DNA of 64,000 bases from Burkholderia sp. IMCC1007 (lineage in GTDB: Bacteria; Pseudomonadota; Gammaproteobacteria; Burkholderiales; Burkholderiaceae). The stretch is taken from the NCBI RefSeq assembly GCF_027257875.1, contig NZ_JAPVQY010000037.1, positions 19,376 through 83,375 of the forward strand. Direction: 5' to 3'. A program made the translations under genes and the position numbers. The notes below the pieces were generated by a model. It ran no database searches. It had not been told where the DNA came from and saw only the letters and a list, made by a program, of their open reading frames with translations. This document shows, piece by piece, positions 35,625-45,241 of this stretch. Each line of letters opens with the position of its first letter. Position 1 is the first letter of the stretch.

Positions 35625-36203
35625 TCAACCGAACGGGCGCACGCCGATCAGCGGGCCGTGCAGGAACAGCGCGAACACGGCCCATACGATGGCCCCCGCC
35701 ACGGCGGCGACGATGTCGCCCGACAGCCGGCCCGGCGGATAGCGGACGCCATCGCGGCGATCGCGTGCGCGCGACACGACGAAATCGGCCAGCGACCACA
35801 CGAAGAACGCGCCGAACAGCACGACCGCATGCAGCGTGCCGTTCACGAGCAGATGCGCGACCGCCCACACCATCACGCCGGCCAGCATCGGATGATGGAC
35901 GAGCGGCTTGATCCGGTTGCGCGGCACGTACGCGGCGGCGATCAGCACGAATGCAACGGCGGTCAGCACGCCGGTCAAGTGACGCACGCCGGCGGGCGAC
36001 ACCCACAGCAGCGTCGTGTTCTCGCGCGCGAGCCCGTAGCCGCGCACGATCAGCGCGAAGCCGACGATCGACGCAATCGCATACCCGGCCTTCCAGCCCT
36101 TCTCGCCGATCCGCTCGATCATCGCGGTGCGCCAGCCGTCGGCCACGATCCGGATCGAGTGCACACCGAGGAAGATCGCTAAACCGAGAATCAGGACGAG
36201 CAT
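35625..36203 (-). CDS. NnrU-family membrane protein
   Basis: A 192-residue inner-membrane protein with about six helices. Seen: start MLVLILGLAIFLGVHSIRI, the charged loop IERIGEKGWKAGYAI, VPRNRIKPLVHHPML and FVVWSLADFVVSRARDRRDG. NnrU was linked to nitric oxide reductase expression in some bacteria; relatives include isoprenylcysteine methyltransferase-like membrane proteins. A GGAGA site sets the start. No denitrification genes are nearby. Confidence 0.85.
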   Translation of the reverse strand: MLVLILGLAIFLGVHSIRIVADGWRTAMIERIGEKGWKAGYAIASIVGFALIVRGYGLARENTTLLWVSPAGVRHLTGVLTAVAFVLIAAAYVPRNRIKPLVHHPMLAGVMVWAVAHLLVNGTLHAVVLFGAFFVWSLADFVVSRARDRRDGVRYPPGRLSGDIVAAVAGAIVWAVFALFLHGPLIGVRPFG

Positions 36204-36503
36204 CGGCTGTCTCCGTCTGGAGTGGTGAGTGGGGAATGCATGCCGCGCGGCGTTCGATGCGCCGTTCGCGGAGCCGGCGTCGCGGCCGGCGGGGAATGCG
36301 CGAGACGCGGGCGCAACCCGCGCCGATCATAAACGCCGGAACTGCCGTTGTGAAGCATCGGAAATGCGCGGTGCGGCGAGCGTGGTGCTTTCGTGTATGC
36401 CGTGCGTCGGTGATGTGTCGCCTCACTCGCCCTCGCCCGGTCATGATAAAACGGAAAGAGAGGACAACCGACATCCCGCCGCCGTGACGGCGTGCGGCTG
36501 ATG
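36204..36503. other. 300-base gap between nnrU-like and tfoX-like genes
   Basis: It should contain the leftward nnrU promoter. A less GC-rich patch lies near 36430-36475. I see no gene, repeat or strong hairpin. Confidence 0.4.
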
Positions 36504-37037
36504 CTACGGTTGCTTGCGCTTCGAGGCGGGTTTCGCGGCGGGTTTCGTGGCCGGCTTCGCGGCAGGTTTAGCACCCGCTTTCGCTGCCGGCTTCGGCGAC
36601 GATTTCGCACTCCGTTTCGCTGCCGGCTTCGACGCGCCCGCCGAGTCAGCCTCCCGCGCCAGTTTCAGCCCGGCCGTCTTCTTCGCCTTGCGCTTCGGCG
36701 CCCCCGCCAACAGCGCCGCGCGATACGCACTACGGCACCAGTCGAACAACGCGCCCGCATCCTCGAGCACGTCGGCCGGCGTTTCGTAATAGCGTTCGGC
36801 CGCAACGGTCCGCGTGCGCCCCGTGTACGAGAACGGCCCCATCCCCGCCGCGATGAACGCCGGCCGGTTCACGTCGTCGACCCGCAGGAACAGCGACCCG
36901 CGCACGAGAAACCCGAACATCACGCCATCGAGCCGCATCGCCGCGCCGCTGAAGAACCGCGTGACGTCGACACGGCCGAGGCTCGCGATCTGATACGCGA
37001 TCTCGTCGCCATGCGCCTTGTCCGCCAGCCAGCTCAT
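36504..37037 (-). CDS. TfoX N-terminal domain protein with a Lys/Ala/Pro-rich histone-like tail
   Basis: A 177-residue protein in two parts. Residues 1-105 are a TfoX/Sxy N-terminal domain (RFFSGAAMRLDGVMFGFLV, then ETPADVLEDAGALFDWCRSAYR). Residues about 113-177 are a low-complexity basic tail with repeated KPAAK, KPATK and AKRSAK units, like the C-termini of histone H1-type proteins (AlgP, H1-like), which bind DNA without sequence preference. TfoX proteins affect competence genes in some gamma-proteobacteria, but isolated N-domain proteins have no known role. The gene is 24 bases after the Ldh-family gene. Confidence 0.85.
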   Translation of the reverse strand: MSWLADKAHGDEIAYQIASLGRVDVTRFFSGAAMRLDGVMFGFLVRGSLFLRVDDVNRPAFIAAGMGPFSYTGRTRTVAAERYYETPADVLEDAGALFDWCRSAYRAALLAGAPKRKAKKTAGLKLAREADSAGASKPAAKRSAKSSPKPAAKAGAKPAAKPATKPAAKPASKRKQP

Positions 37038-37061
37038 CGGCCGCTCGCTCGGGCTAATGGG

Positions 37062-38171
37062 TCACGCAGCGCCGGTACAGCGCTGCGTCCACGCGTCGAG
37101 CTGGGCGTCGTCGAAGCCGACGAGCGCCGCGCTTTCGCGAATCTGCCGCCACGTCGCGCGATCGACCGGAATGCCGTCCGCGCCGCGCGCGGCGCGGCTC
37201 GCTTCCTCCGGCTCGCCGGGCATCCGCACCGGCGCACCGCCCGCCTGCGGCGACGCCTTCGCCCACGCAACGAACGCATCGGCCTCGCGCTGCGCGTCGG
37301 CCGCATCGAACGCGTTCGGGTCGATCAGCACCGACAGCATCCCGTTGACGATCGCGCTGGTCTTCTGCAGCGTGTCGCCGTACGTCGTATGGCCGCCGAC
37401 CAGCGCGCCGCCGAAGATCTCGCACATCGCGGCGAGCGCATAGCCCTTGTGCAGCCCGAACGGCAGCAGCGAGCCGAACGGCTGCTCGTGCATGACGGCT
37501 GGATCGTCGGTCGGCTGGCCGCGATGATCGATCAGCGACCCGGCCGGCACGCGCTTGCGCTGGTTATACGCGACGCGCGTCTTGCCGTATGCGATCGCGC
37601 TCGTCGCGAAATCGAGCAGCAGCGGCGGCTGGCCCGCGCGCGGATACGCGGCGCAGAACGGATTCGTGCCGAAGCGCGCATCGGTGCCGTGCAGCGGCGC
37701 GACGAGCAGGTCGCCCGGCACGTTGACGAAGTGAAACGACACGAGCCCCGAGCGCGCGCATTGCTCGGCCCAGTGCCCGATGCGGCCGAGATGATGCACG
37801 TCGCGCAGCCCGATCGCGCAGATGCCCATGCGCCGCGCACGCTCGATCCCTTCGACCATCGCCTCGAACGCGATCACCTGACCGAAGCCACGGCCGCCGT
37901 CGATGGTGAGCACCGCGCCGCCGTCGCGGACGATCGACGCGTGCCCGTTCAACTGCAGCTGCCCTTCCCGCCACGATGCGACGTAGTTCAGGATCATCCC
38001 GATCCCATGCGAATCGTGACCCGCGAGATTCGCGCCGACCAGGTGATCGGCGACGAGCCCGGCCTCGCGCGCGCTGCTGCCGGCCCGCTCCCAGAGTGCC
38101 GCGACGAATGCATGCAGCGGCGCGGCGCGCATGCGCAGCGGTTCGGTGTCGGGGGTCGGCAGCGCGGTCAT
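37062..38171 (-). CDS. Ldh-family oxidoreductase (malate/L-lactate/sulfolactate dehydrogenase type)
   Basis: A 369-residue NAD(P)-dependent dehydrogenase of the Ldh_2 family (not the Rossmann LDH). Seen: HDSHGIGMILNYV near residue 53, GLRDVHHLGRIGHWAEQCA near 123, LLLDFATSAIAYGKTRVA near 195, and PFGLHKGYALAAMCEIFGGAL near 243. Substrates in the family include L-malate, ureidoglycolate, 2,3-diketogulonate and delta-1-piperideine-2-carboxylate. The GGAG site supports the start at 38171. It lies downstream of an M20 peptidase gene on the same strand (71-base gap). Confidence 0.88.
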   Translation of the reverse strand: MTALPTPDTEPLRMRAAPLHAFVAALWERAGSSAREAGLVADHLVGANLAGHDSHGIGMILNYVASWREGQLQLNGHASIVRDGGAVLTIDGGRGFGQVIAFEAMVEGIERARRMGICAIGLRDVHHLGRIGHWAEQCARSGLVSFHFVNVPGDLLVAPLHGTDARFGTNPFCAAYPRAGQPPLLLDFATSAIAYGKTRVAYNQRKRVPAGSLIDHRGQPTDDPAVMHEQPFGSLLPFGLHKGYALAAMCEIFGGALVGGHTTYGDTLQKTSAIVNGMLSVLIDPNAFDAADAQREADAFVAWAKASPQAGGAPVRMPGEPEEASRAARGADGIPVDRATWRQIRESAALVGFDDAQLDAWTQRCTGAA

Positions 38172-38242
38172 CGGCAAGGCTCCGTCAGGTCCGGTCGGAT
38201 CGAGGTGGCGAGGTGGCGAGGCGGGATGGGCAGCAACGGCGC

Positions 38243-39697
38243 TCAGCGCGCGGACGCGATCACGTCGGCCACCGCCGCGGTGAGCTTCTTCGCGTACGGC
38301 ACGTGCAGGAACTCGTTCGGGCCGTGCGCGTTCGACTTCGGCCCGAGCACGCCGCACACCATGAACTGCGCGGACGGGAAACCGGCCTGCAGCACGTTCA
38401 TCAGCGGGATCGTGCCGCCGAGGCCCATGTACGCGCAGTCCGCACCGAAGTGGCGGCGCGACGCGGCGTCGAGCGACGACGCGAGCCACGGCGCGAGATC
38501 AGGCGCGCTCCAGCCGGTCGCGGCGCCCGCGTCGGGCTTGAACGTGACCTTCGCGTTGTACGGCGGGTCGAGCTCGAGCAGTTCCTTCAGTTGCTGCACG
38601 GCCTGCGCGGCGTCGACGAGCGGCGGCAGGCGCAGCGACAGCTTGAACGCGGTGCGCGGACGCAGCACGTTGCCCGCATCGGCGAGCGCCGGCAGGCCGG
38701 CCGCGCCCGTGACCGACAGCGACGGCCGCCACGTCGAATTCAGCAGCGCCTCGCGCGGATCGGTGGTGGTCGGCAGCACCGGCTTGCCGTCCGCGCCGCA
38801 TGCCCACGGCAGCCCCTTCCATACGGCGTCGCCGAGAATCGCGGCGGCCGCGTCGGCCTCGCGCACGCGGCTGTCGGGAATCTCGCAATGGAACACGCCC
38901 GGCAGCAGGTTGCCGTTCTTCGCATCTTCCAGACGCTCGAACAACTGGCGCATCACGCGGAAACTCGACGGCGCGATGCCGCCGAACACGCCCGAGTGAA
39001 CGCCCTCTTCGAGCACCTCGACCTGCAGGTCGCCGGACACGAGCCCGCGCAGCGACGTGGTGAGCCACATCTGGTCGTAGTTGCCGGCGCCCGAATCGAG
39101 GCACACGACGAGCGACACCTGGCCGAGCCGGTCGCGCAGCGCGTCGACGTACGGCAGCAGGTCGTAGCTGCCCGATTCCTCGCAGGTCTCGATCAGGCCG
39201 ACGCAGCGCGGCCGTTCGACGCCCTGCTCGTCGAGCGCGCCGAGCGCCGCGAGGCTGGCATAGATCGCGTAGCCGTCGTCCGCGCCGCCGCGGCCGTACA
39301 GCTTGCCGTTCTCGAACTTCGGTGTCCACGGGCCGAGGTCCGCGCGCCAGCCGTCGAATTCGGGCTGCTTGTCGAGGTGGCCGTACAGCAGGATCGTGTC
39401 GGTGCTGCCCGAGCGCGTCGCGGGCGTTTCGAAGAAGATCACCGGCGTGCGGCCGGGCAGGCGCACGATCTCGAGCTTCAGGCCTTTCACCGGCTGGCGT
39501 TCGGCCCACTGCGCGGCATCGGTCACGACCCGTTCGAGATAGCCGCGCTTCGCCCAGTCGGGGTCGAAAGCGGGACTCTTCGCGGGAATCGCGATGTAGT
39601 CGGTCAGTGCGTGGAGGATTTCATCGTTCCATTTGCGCTCGACGAAGGTAACGAGCTTGTCATGGTCGAGGACGGGGGTAGTGTCGACGGAGGTCAT
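38243..39697 (-). CDS. M20-family metallopeptidase (dipeptidase/carnosinase type)
   Basis: A 484-residue cytosolic peptidase with two catalytic Zn sites. Seen: LLYGHLDKQPE (zinc His and catalytic Asp), GRGGADDGYA (bridging Asp), ETCEESGSYDL (general-base Glu and zinc Glu), LDSGAGNYD (zinc Asp), and HGPNEFLHV (last zinc His). The lid domain lies at about 215-400. Length and motifs fit the CNDP/DapE-like dipeptidase branch. Substrate probably a dipeptide; not defined. Confidence 0.9.
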   Translation of the reverse strand: MTSVDTTPVLDHDKLVTFVERKWNDEILHALTDYIAIPAKSPAFDPDWAKRGYLERVVTDAAQWAERQPVKGLKLEIVRLPGRTPVIFFETPATRSGSTDTILLYGHLDKQPEFDGWRADLGPWTPKFENGKLYGRGGADDGYAIYASLAALGALDEQGVERPRCVGLIETCEESGSYDLLPYVDALRDRLGQVSLVVCLDSGAGNYDQMWLTTSLRGLVSGDLQVEVLEEGVHSGVFGGIAPSSFRVMRQLFERLEDAKNGNLLPGVFHCEIPDSRVREADAAAAILGDAVWKGLPWACGADGKPVLPTTTDPREALLNSTWRPSLSVTGAAGLPALADAGNVLRPRTAFKLSLRLPPLVDAAQAVQQLKELLELDPPYNAKVTFKPDAGAATGWSAPDLAPWLASSLDAASRRHFGADCAYMGLGGTIPLMNVLQAGFPSAQFMVCGVLGPKSNAHGPNEFLHVPYAKKLTAAVADVIASAR

Positions 39698-39858
39698 GAT
39701 GGGGTGCCTGGATCGGGCTGACGAAAACCCGGATGATACGCCGATGGCCGCCCGCCCGGGGCCGTTTCGGCGGGCTTTTCAGGGTCGTGGGCAGGCCGGC
39801 TTTCCGCGTCCTTTCGCCCCCTTTCCTTGCGCCGTGCCGGGCCGCGCGCCGCGCCCGC

Positions 39859-40923
39859 TCAGCCGCCCGGCGGGAATGCGTCGCGCAGCCCAGCCGCGCA
39901 TGCCAGCGCGTCGTCCCACAGTCTCCGAGTCAGCACCCCGGCGTCCTCCTCGCGCGCAAGCGCCGCGGCCTCGCCCGACCACAGCAGCGAGAAATCGTCA
40001 CGCCCGCCGCGCTCGAACGCAGCGCGCAGCGGATCGACGAAGGCCGTCGCGAGCGGGAACGCGGGCGCAAGCGCGCTCATCGGCCCCTGCTCGCGCATGA
40101 AACGCGTCAGCAGGCCGCGCGCGGGGCGTCCCGTGTACAGGTTGGTCAAGCGCGTGCCGTCGTCGCGCGCGGCACGCACGGCCGCGCGGTGCAGCGCCGA
40201 GCGGCCGGCCTGCGGCGTCAGCAGATAGCCGGTGCCGATCTGTACCGCCCGCGCGCCGAGCGCGAACGCGGCCGCGATGCCGCGCCCGTCGGCGATCGCG
40301 CCGGCTGCAATCACCGGCGCCCGCACCGCGTCGACGATCTGCGGCAGCAGCGCGAACAGTCCGGGCTGCGCGTGAATGTCGTCGGTCAGGAACATTCCGC
40401 GATGTCCGCCGGCCTCGGCGCCTTGCGCGACGATCGCATCGACGCCGCGCGCGTCGAGCCAGCGCGCCTCCTCGACGGTCGTCGCGGACGACACCACGAA
40501 TGCGCCGGTGCGACGCACGCGTGCGAGCAGCGTGTCGTCTGGCAGCCCGAAGTGAAAGCTCACGACGGCCGGCCGCAATTCCTCGACGACCGCGCACATC
40601 GCGTCGTCGAACGGCGCGCGGCCGGGGCCGCCTTTCACGTCGGCGGGATCGAGCCCGGCCGGTGCGTAGTAGCCGGCCAGCGCCGCACGCCAGCGTGCCT
40701 CGACCTCGGCATCGGGCGCAGGCGGCGTATGGCAGAAGAAGTTCACGTTGAACGGCGCGGACGTGCGCGCGCGAATCGCCGCGATCTCGTCGCGCAGTTG
40801 CTGCGGGCCGAGCGCGGCGCACGCGAGCGAGCCGAGACCGCCCGCTTCGCAGACGGCGATCGCAAGCGCGCTCAGCGAACCGACCATCGGGGCCTGGATC
40901 AATGGCAAACGGGAAGGCAGCAT
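39859..40923 (-). CDS. nitronate monooxygenase (2-nitropropane dioxygenase family)
   Basis: A 354-residue FMN TIM-barrel enzyme oxidising nitronates such as propionate-3-nitronate to carbonyl plus nitrite. Seen: LIQAPMVGSLSALAIAV, GLGSLACAALGPQQL, VQGAEAGGHRG-type block (VAQGAEAGGHRGMF), FMN phosphate region AAGAIADGRGIAAAFALGA, and GTGYLLTPQAG. Start at 40923 (MLPSRLPLIQ) because AAAAGGAAA lies at the right distance; two earlier ATGs lack a site or are too close to it. Confidence 0.88.
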   Translation of the reverse strand: MLPSRLPLIQAPMVGSLSALAIAVCEAGGLGSLACAALGPQQLRDEIAAIRARTSAPFNVNFFCHTPPAPDAEVEARWRAALAGYYAPAGLDPADVKGGPGRAPFDDAMCAVVEELRPAVVSFHFGLPDDTLLARVRRTGAFVVSSATTVEEARWLDARGVDAIVAQGAEAGGHRGMFLTDDIHAQPGLFALLPQIVDAVRAPVIAAGAIADGRGIAAAFALGARAVQIGTGYLLTPQAGRSALHRAAVRAARDDGTRLTNLYTGRPARGLLTRFMREQGPMSALAPAFPLATAFVDPLRAAFERGGRDDFSLLWSGEAAALAREEDAGVLTRRLWDDALACAAGLRDAFPPGG

Positions 40924-41372
40924 CGGCATTTCCTTTTCGGAATCAGAGATCGTCATGTACGTCATATGCGGCGACGCACCGACACGCTTGATGCGCCAGA
41001 TAATACCCGACAAATTCCAAAACGAATCGCCCCATTGTTTACATCACGAGACGATTTAACCAACTCATCAAAAACGAATTACTCGCCGACGACCGGCCGA
41101 CGCCATTTTCGAGATTTATTGACAGCGACGCCGCAAACCCCGACCAGCCTTGATACACGGCCCGCGCCGGGGCCGCACCACACCACCGCCCGCTGTATTT
41201 CAATGACATCCATCAACATTTAACTCATTAAATGCAGGCGTTTACCATTACACAATCCCATTAACGAGATAACATGGCTTCGCTTAATAAAACGGCGATC
41301 CAATTCCGGAATCGTCGATCGGCGCCGGGCCGCGCCACCTCGACCGCATCACGTCTTTTCAAGGAGCGTCGC
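40924..41372. promoter_or_regulatory. 449-base divergent promoter region upstream of the adiC-like gene
   Basis: The region from 40990 to 41275 is AT-rich against its surroundings, unusual here, and should carry the acid- or amine-responsive promoter of the antiporter/decarboxylase operon plus the leftward promoter of the monooxygenase gene. It contains the palindrome entered separately. No gene seen. Confidence 0.5.
41217..41234. promoter_or_regulatory. palindrome CATTTAA-CTCA-TTAAATG, putative operator
   Basis: Perfect 7-base arms around CTCA, 139 bases before the antiporter ATG in the AT-rich part of the promoter gap. It resembles a dimeric regulator site; which regulator binds is unknown (a distant AdiY-like or a MarR/LysR type are options). 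Confidence 0.45.
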
Positions 41373-42899
41373 ATGTCCGATGCCAGCTCGTCCTCCTCCC
41401 GTTCCGCCGCCGCGCCAGCCGCGGCTTCCGCGCCGAAAATCGGCGTCATTCCCGCCACGCTGATGGTCGCCGGCAACATGATGGGCTCCGGCGTCTTCAT
41501 GCTGCCCGCGAACCTCGCCGCCACCGGCGGCATCGCGATCTTCGGCTGGCTGATCACCGTCGTCGGCGCGGTATCGCTCGCGCTGGTGTTCGCGAAGCTC
41601 GCCGCGATCGACCCGGCCGCCGGCGGCCCGTACGCGTATGCGCGCAAGTCGTTCGGCCCGTACATCGGCTACCAGACCAACCTGATCTACTGGCTCGCGA
41701 ACGTGCTCGGCAACGTCGGCCTCGCGGTCGCCGGCCTCGGCTATCTGACGCACTTCTTCCCGGTCCTGCACGACCCGCTCGTGTTCGCGCTCGCGCAGAT
41801 CTTCGTGATCTGGCTGTTCACGTACGCGAACATCCTCGGGCCGAACGTGGTCGGCCGCGTGCAGTCGGTCACGACGATCTTCGCGCTCGTGCCGATCCTC
41901 GGGATGGCCGTGTTCGGCTGGTTCTGGTTCAGCAAGGACGTGTACTTCGCGGGCTGGAACGTGTCGGGCGCAAGCAGCTTCAGCGCGATCGGCGCGACGC
42001 TGAACTTCACGCTGTGGGCGTTCATCGGTGTCGAGAGCGCGTCGGTGTCGGCCGGCGTCGTCGAGAACCCGTCGCGCAACGTACCGATCGCGACCGTCGG
42101 CGGCGTGGTGCTCGCGGCCGTCTGCTACGTGCTCAGCTCGACCGTGATCATGGGGATGATTCCGAACAAGGCGCTGCTCGCATCGAGCGCGCCGTTCGCG
42201 GATGCCGCGCGCCTCGCGCTCGGCGACACCGCCGCGAACGCGGTCGCGATCTGCGCGGCGCTCGGCTGCCTCGGCTCGCTCGCGGGCTGGACGCTGCTGG
42301 TCGGCCAGACCGCGAAGGCCGCGGCCGACGACGGCCTGTTCGCCGGCGTGTTCGCGCGCGTCAACTCGAAGAACGTGCCGTCGGCGGGCCTCGCGATCGT
42401 CGCGGTGATCATGTCGGTGCAGGTGCTCGCGACGATGTCGCCGAGCGCGAGCGAGCAGTTCGGCAAGATCGCGTCGATCGCCGTGATCATGACGCTGCTG
42501 CCGTACATCTATTCGTGCATCGCGATCAAGGTGCTCGGCTACGGCAAGATGCCGTCGCACCAGTTCACCTTCTACACGATCGTCGGCCTGATCGGCGCCG
42601 TCTACGCGCTGTGGGCGATGGTCGGCTCCGACGGCCAGCAGACGCGCTGGTCGCTGATCTTCGTGATCGCGACGATCGTGTTCTACGAGCTGTCGATCAA
42701 CCGCCAGCGCGAAATCGAGGCAACCCACATCCATCCGGGCGGCCGTTCGCCGCGCTGGGTGCGTTACTTCGCGCTCGCCGTCACCATCGTCGCGCTCGCC
42801 GCGACCTTCTGGATCTCCGTGGGCCGACACGAGGCCGACATCCTTCACGCACGCTCGCCGGCCGCGGGCGTGCAGGCAACCCAGCAAACGGGGGAATAA
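41373..42899 (+). CDS. adiC: APC-family amino acid/polyamine antiporter (AdiC-like)
   Basis: A 508-residue inner-membrane antiporter with about 12 helices. Seen: IGVIPATLMVAGNMMGSGVF, the substrate-binding helix start of arginine:agmatine and related antiporters, LWAFIGVESASVSAGVVENP in helix 6, and AKLAAIDPAAGGPYAYARKSFG. It is longer than E. coli AdiC (445) through a Ser/Ala-rich N-terminus and a C-terminal extension. AAGGAG before 41373 fixes the start, although the frame opens at 41274. The gene ends two bases before the decarboxylase gene, so both are one operon that exports agmatine in exchange for arginine. Confidence 0.87.
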   Translation: MSDASSSSSRSAAAPAAASAPKIGVIPATLMVAGNMMGSGVFMLPANLAATGGIAIFGWLITVVGAVSLALVFAKLAAIDPAAGGPYAYARKSFGPYIGYQTNLIYWLANVLGNVGLAVAGLGYLTHFFPVLHDPLVFALAQIFVIWLFTYANILGPNVVGRVQSVTTIFALVPILGMAVFGWFWFSKDVYFAGWNVSGASSFSAIGATLNFTLWAFIGVESASVSAGVVENPSRNVPIATVGGVVLAAVCYVLSSTVIMGMIPNKALLASSAPFADAARLALGDTAANAVAICAALGCLGSLAGWTLLVGQTAKAAADDGLFAGVFARVNSKNVPSAGLAIVAVIMSVQVLATMSPSASEQFGKIASIAVIMTLLPYIYSCIAIKVLGYGKMPSHQFTFYTIVGLIGAVYALWAMVGSDGQQTRWSLIFVIATIVFYELSINRQREIEATHIHPGGRSPRWVRYFALAVTIVALAATFWISVGRHEADILHARSPAAGVQATQQTGE

Positions 42900-42901
42900 C
42901 C

Positions 42902-45241
42902 ATGACCGCATCCTTGACCCAACCGGCGTTCCGCCGCCTCGGCATGAAGGCGCTGCTCGTGCAGCACGACATCGACGAACGCACGGCCACCGGCCGCGCC
43001 GCCACCGCGCTCGCCGAGGAGTTGCGCACGCGCCTCGTCGACGTCGTGATCGCGACGTCCGCCGACGACGCGTGTGCCGTCGTCAATGCCGATCCCGCGA
43101 TCCAGTGTCTGCTGCTGAACTGGGAGCTCGGCAACGATCCCGCGCATGCGCCCGCGCAGGCCGTGCTCGACGCGATGCGCGCCCGCAATGCGACGGTACC
43201 GGTGTTCCTGCTCGCGAGCCGCGCGAGCGCGGCCGCGATTCCGGTCGACGCGATGCGCAAGGCCGACGACTTCATCTGGATGCTGGAAGACACCACCGCG
43301 TTCATCGGCGGGCGCATCGTCGCCGCTATCGAACGCTATCGGGAAACGGTGCTGCCGCCGATGTTCCGCGCGCTCGCGCAGTTCTCGCGCGTGTACGAAT
43401 ACTCGTGGCACACGCCGGGCCACACGGGCGGCACCGCGTTCCTGAAATCGCCGGTCGGCCGCGCGTATTTCGAATTCTTCGGCGAGGCGCTGTTCCGTTC
43501 GGACCTGTCGATCTCGGTCGGCGAACTCGGCTCGCTGCTCGACCACTCGGGCCCGATCGGCGAAAGCGAACGCTACGCGGCGCGCGTGTTCGGCGCGCAT
43601 CGCACGTATCACGTGACGAACGGCTCGTCGATGTCGAACCGCGTGATCCTGATGGCGAGCGTCACGCGCAACCAGGTCGCGCTGTGCGACCGCAACTGCC
43701 ACAAGTCGGCCGAGCACGCGATGACGATGTCCGGCGCGATTCCGACCTACCTGATCCCGTCGCGCAACCATTACGGGATCATCGGGCCGATCATGCCGGA
43801 GCGGCTCACGGCCGCTGCCGTGCGCCTCGCGATCGACGCGAACCCGCTGGTGCGCGGCCGCGACGGCATCGATCCGGCGCCGGTGCATGCGCTGATCACG
43901 AACTCGACGTACGACGGCCTCTGCTACAACGTCGCGCGCGTCGAGGAACTGCTCGGCCAGAGCGTCGACCGGTTGCATTTCGACGAAGCGTGGTACGGCT
44001 ATGCGCGCTTCAACCCGATCTACCGCGACCGCCACGCGATGCACGGCGATCCGGCGCAGCACGATGCGAGCAAGCCGACGGTGTTCGCGACGCAGTCGAC
44101 GCACAAGCTGCTCGCCGCGCTGTCGCAGGCGTCGTTCATTCACGTGCGCGACGGCCGCAATCCGATCGAGCATGCGCGCTTCAACGAGGCGTACATGATG
44201 CACGCGTCGACGTCGCCGAACTACGCGATCATCGCGTCGAACGACGTGAGCGCCGCGATGATGGACGGCCCCGGCGGCGAGGCGCTGACCACCGACGCGA
44301 TCCGCGAGGCCGTGTCGTTCCGCCGGATGCTCGCGCGGCTGCATGCGGAATGCGAGGAGAACGACGACTGGTTCTTCAACGGCTGGCAGCCCGACACCGT
44401 CGTCGATCGCAAGACGGGCCGGCGCGTGCGCTTTCATGAAGCGGACGAAACGCTGCTCGCCACCGATCCGTCATGCTGGGTGCTGCATCCGGGCGATACA
44501 TGGCACGGCTTCGGCAACATCGAGGACGACTACTGCATGCTCGACCCGATCAAGGTATCGATCGTCACGCCGGGCGTCGCGCCGAACGGCGGGCTGATGC
44601 CGGTCGGCATTCCGGCGTCGGTCGTCACCGCGTACCTGGACCGGCACGGGATCGTCGTCGAGAAGACGACCGACTTCACGATCCTGTTCCTGTTCTCGCT
44701 CGGCGTGACGAAGGGCAAGTGGGGCACGCTCGTCAACACGCTGCTCGACTTCAAGCGCGACTACGACGCGAACGCGCCGCTCGAACAGGCGCTGCCGGAA
44801 CTCGTCGCGCGCTATCCGGAGCGCTACGGCAAGCTCGGGTTGCGCGAGCTGTGCGACCTGATGTTCAGCGCGATGAGCGACCTGAAGACGACCGAGATGA
44901 TGTCGCGCGGCTTCTCGACGCTGCCGCAGCCGGACTTCAGCCCCGCCGAGGCGTTCGAGCATCTGGTGCACAACGACATCGAGATGCTGGAGCTGTCGGA
45001 GATGGCGGGCCGTACCGTCGCGACGGGTGTCGTGCCTTACCCGCCCGGCATTCCGCTGCTGATGCCCGGCGAGAACGCGGGGCCGGCCGACGGCCCGCTG
45101 CTCGGCTACTTGAAGGCGCTCGAGCAGTACGACCTGCGCTTCCCGGGCTTCACGCACGATACGCACGGTGTCGAGGTCGAGGACGGCGTGTACCGGATCG
45201 CGTGCATCCGGCAGGCCGGCCACGACACCCGCACGCGGTGA
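42902..45241 (+). CDS. adiA: biodegradative arginine decarboxylase (AdiA-type)
   Basis: A 779-residue PLP-dependent decarboxylase converting arginine to agmatine and CO2, consuming a proton. Domains: N-terminal wing/receiver-like (1-150), PLP core, C-terminal. Seen: HTPGHTGGTAFLKSPVG, NGSSMSNRVI, LHFDEAWYGYARFNP, and the PLP lysine K402 in QSTHKLLAALSQ. Long stretches match E. coli AdiA better than CadA or SpeF as I recall them, notably the region after the PLP lysine (SQASFIHVRDGR). Start at the ATG two bases after the antiporter stop; the open frame extending back to 42014 is a shadow. Confidence 0.9.
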   Translation: MTASLTQPAFRRLGMKALLVQHDIDERTATGRAATALAEELRTRLVDVVIATSADDACAVVNADPAIQCLLLNWELGNDPAHAPAQAVLDAMRARNATVPVFLLASRASAAAIPVDAMRKADDFIWMLEDTTAFIGGRIVAAIERYRETVLPPMFRALAQFSRVYEYSWHTPGHTGGTAFLKSPVGRAYFEFFGEALFRSDLSISVGELGSLLDHSGPIGESERYAARVFGAHRTYHVTNGSSMSNRVILMASVTRNQVALCDRNCHKSAEHAMTMSGAIPTYLIPSRNHYGIIGPIMPERLTAAAVRLAIDANPLVRGRDGIDPAPVHALITNSTYDGLCYNVARVEELLGQSVDRLHFDEAWYGYARFNPIYRDRHAMHGDPAQHDASKPTVFATQSTHKLLAALSQASFIHVRDGRNPIEHARFNEAYMMHASTSPNYAIIASNDVSAAMMDGPGGEALTTDAIREAVSFRRMLARLHAECEENDDWFFNGWQPDTVVDRKTGRRVRFHEADETLLATDPSCWVLHPGDTWHGFGNIEDDYCMLDPIKVSIVTPGVAPNGGLMPVGIPASVVTAYLDRHGIVVEKTTDFTILFLFSLGVTKGKWGTLVNTLLDFKRDYDANAPLEQALPELVARYPERYGKLGLRELCDLMFSAMSDLKTTEMMSRGFSTLPQPDFSPAEAFEHLVHNDIEMLELSEMAGRTVATGVVPYPPGIPLLMPGENAGPADGPLLGYLKALEQYDLRFPGFTHDTHGVEVEDGVYRIACIRQAGHDTRTR

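Noticed and set aside
36492..39721. Very long plus-strand frames (835 and 581 codons) over the tfoX, Ldh and M20 genes
   Set aside because: The minus-strand proteins have catalytic motifs and ribosome sites; the plus-strand ones have none.
42014..42901. Upstream extension of the adiA frame by 296 codons
   Set aside because: It overlaps the antiporter gene in another frame and has antisense-like Arg-rich composition; the ATG at 42902 starts conserved AdiA sequence.
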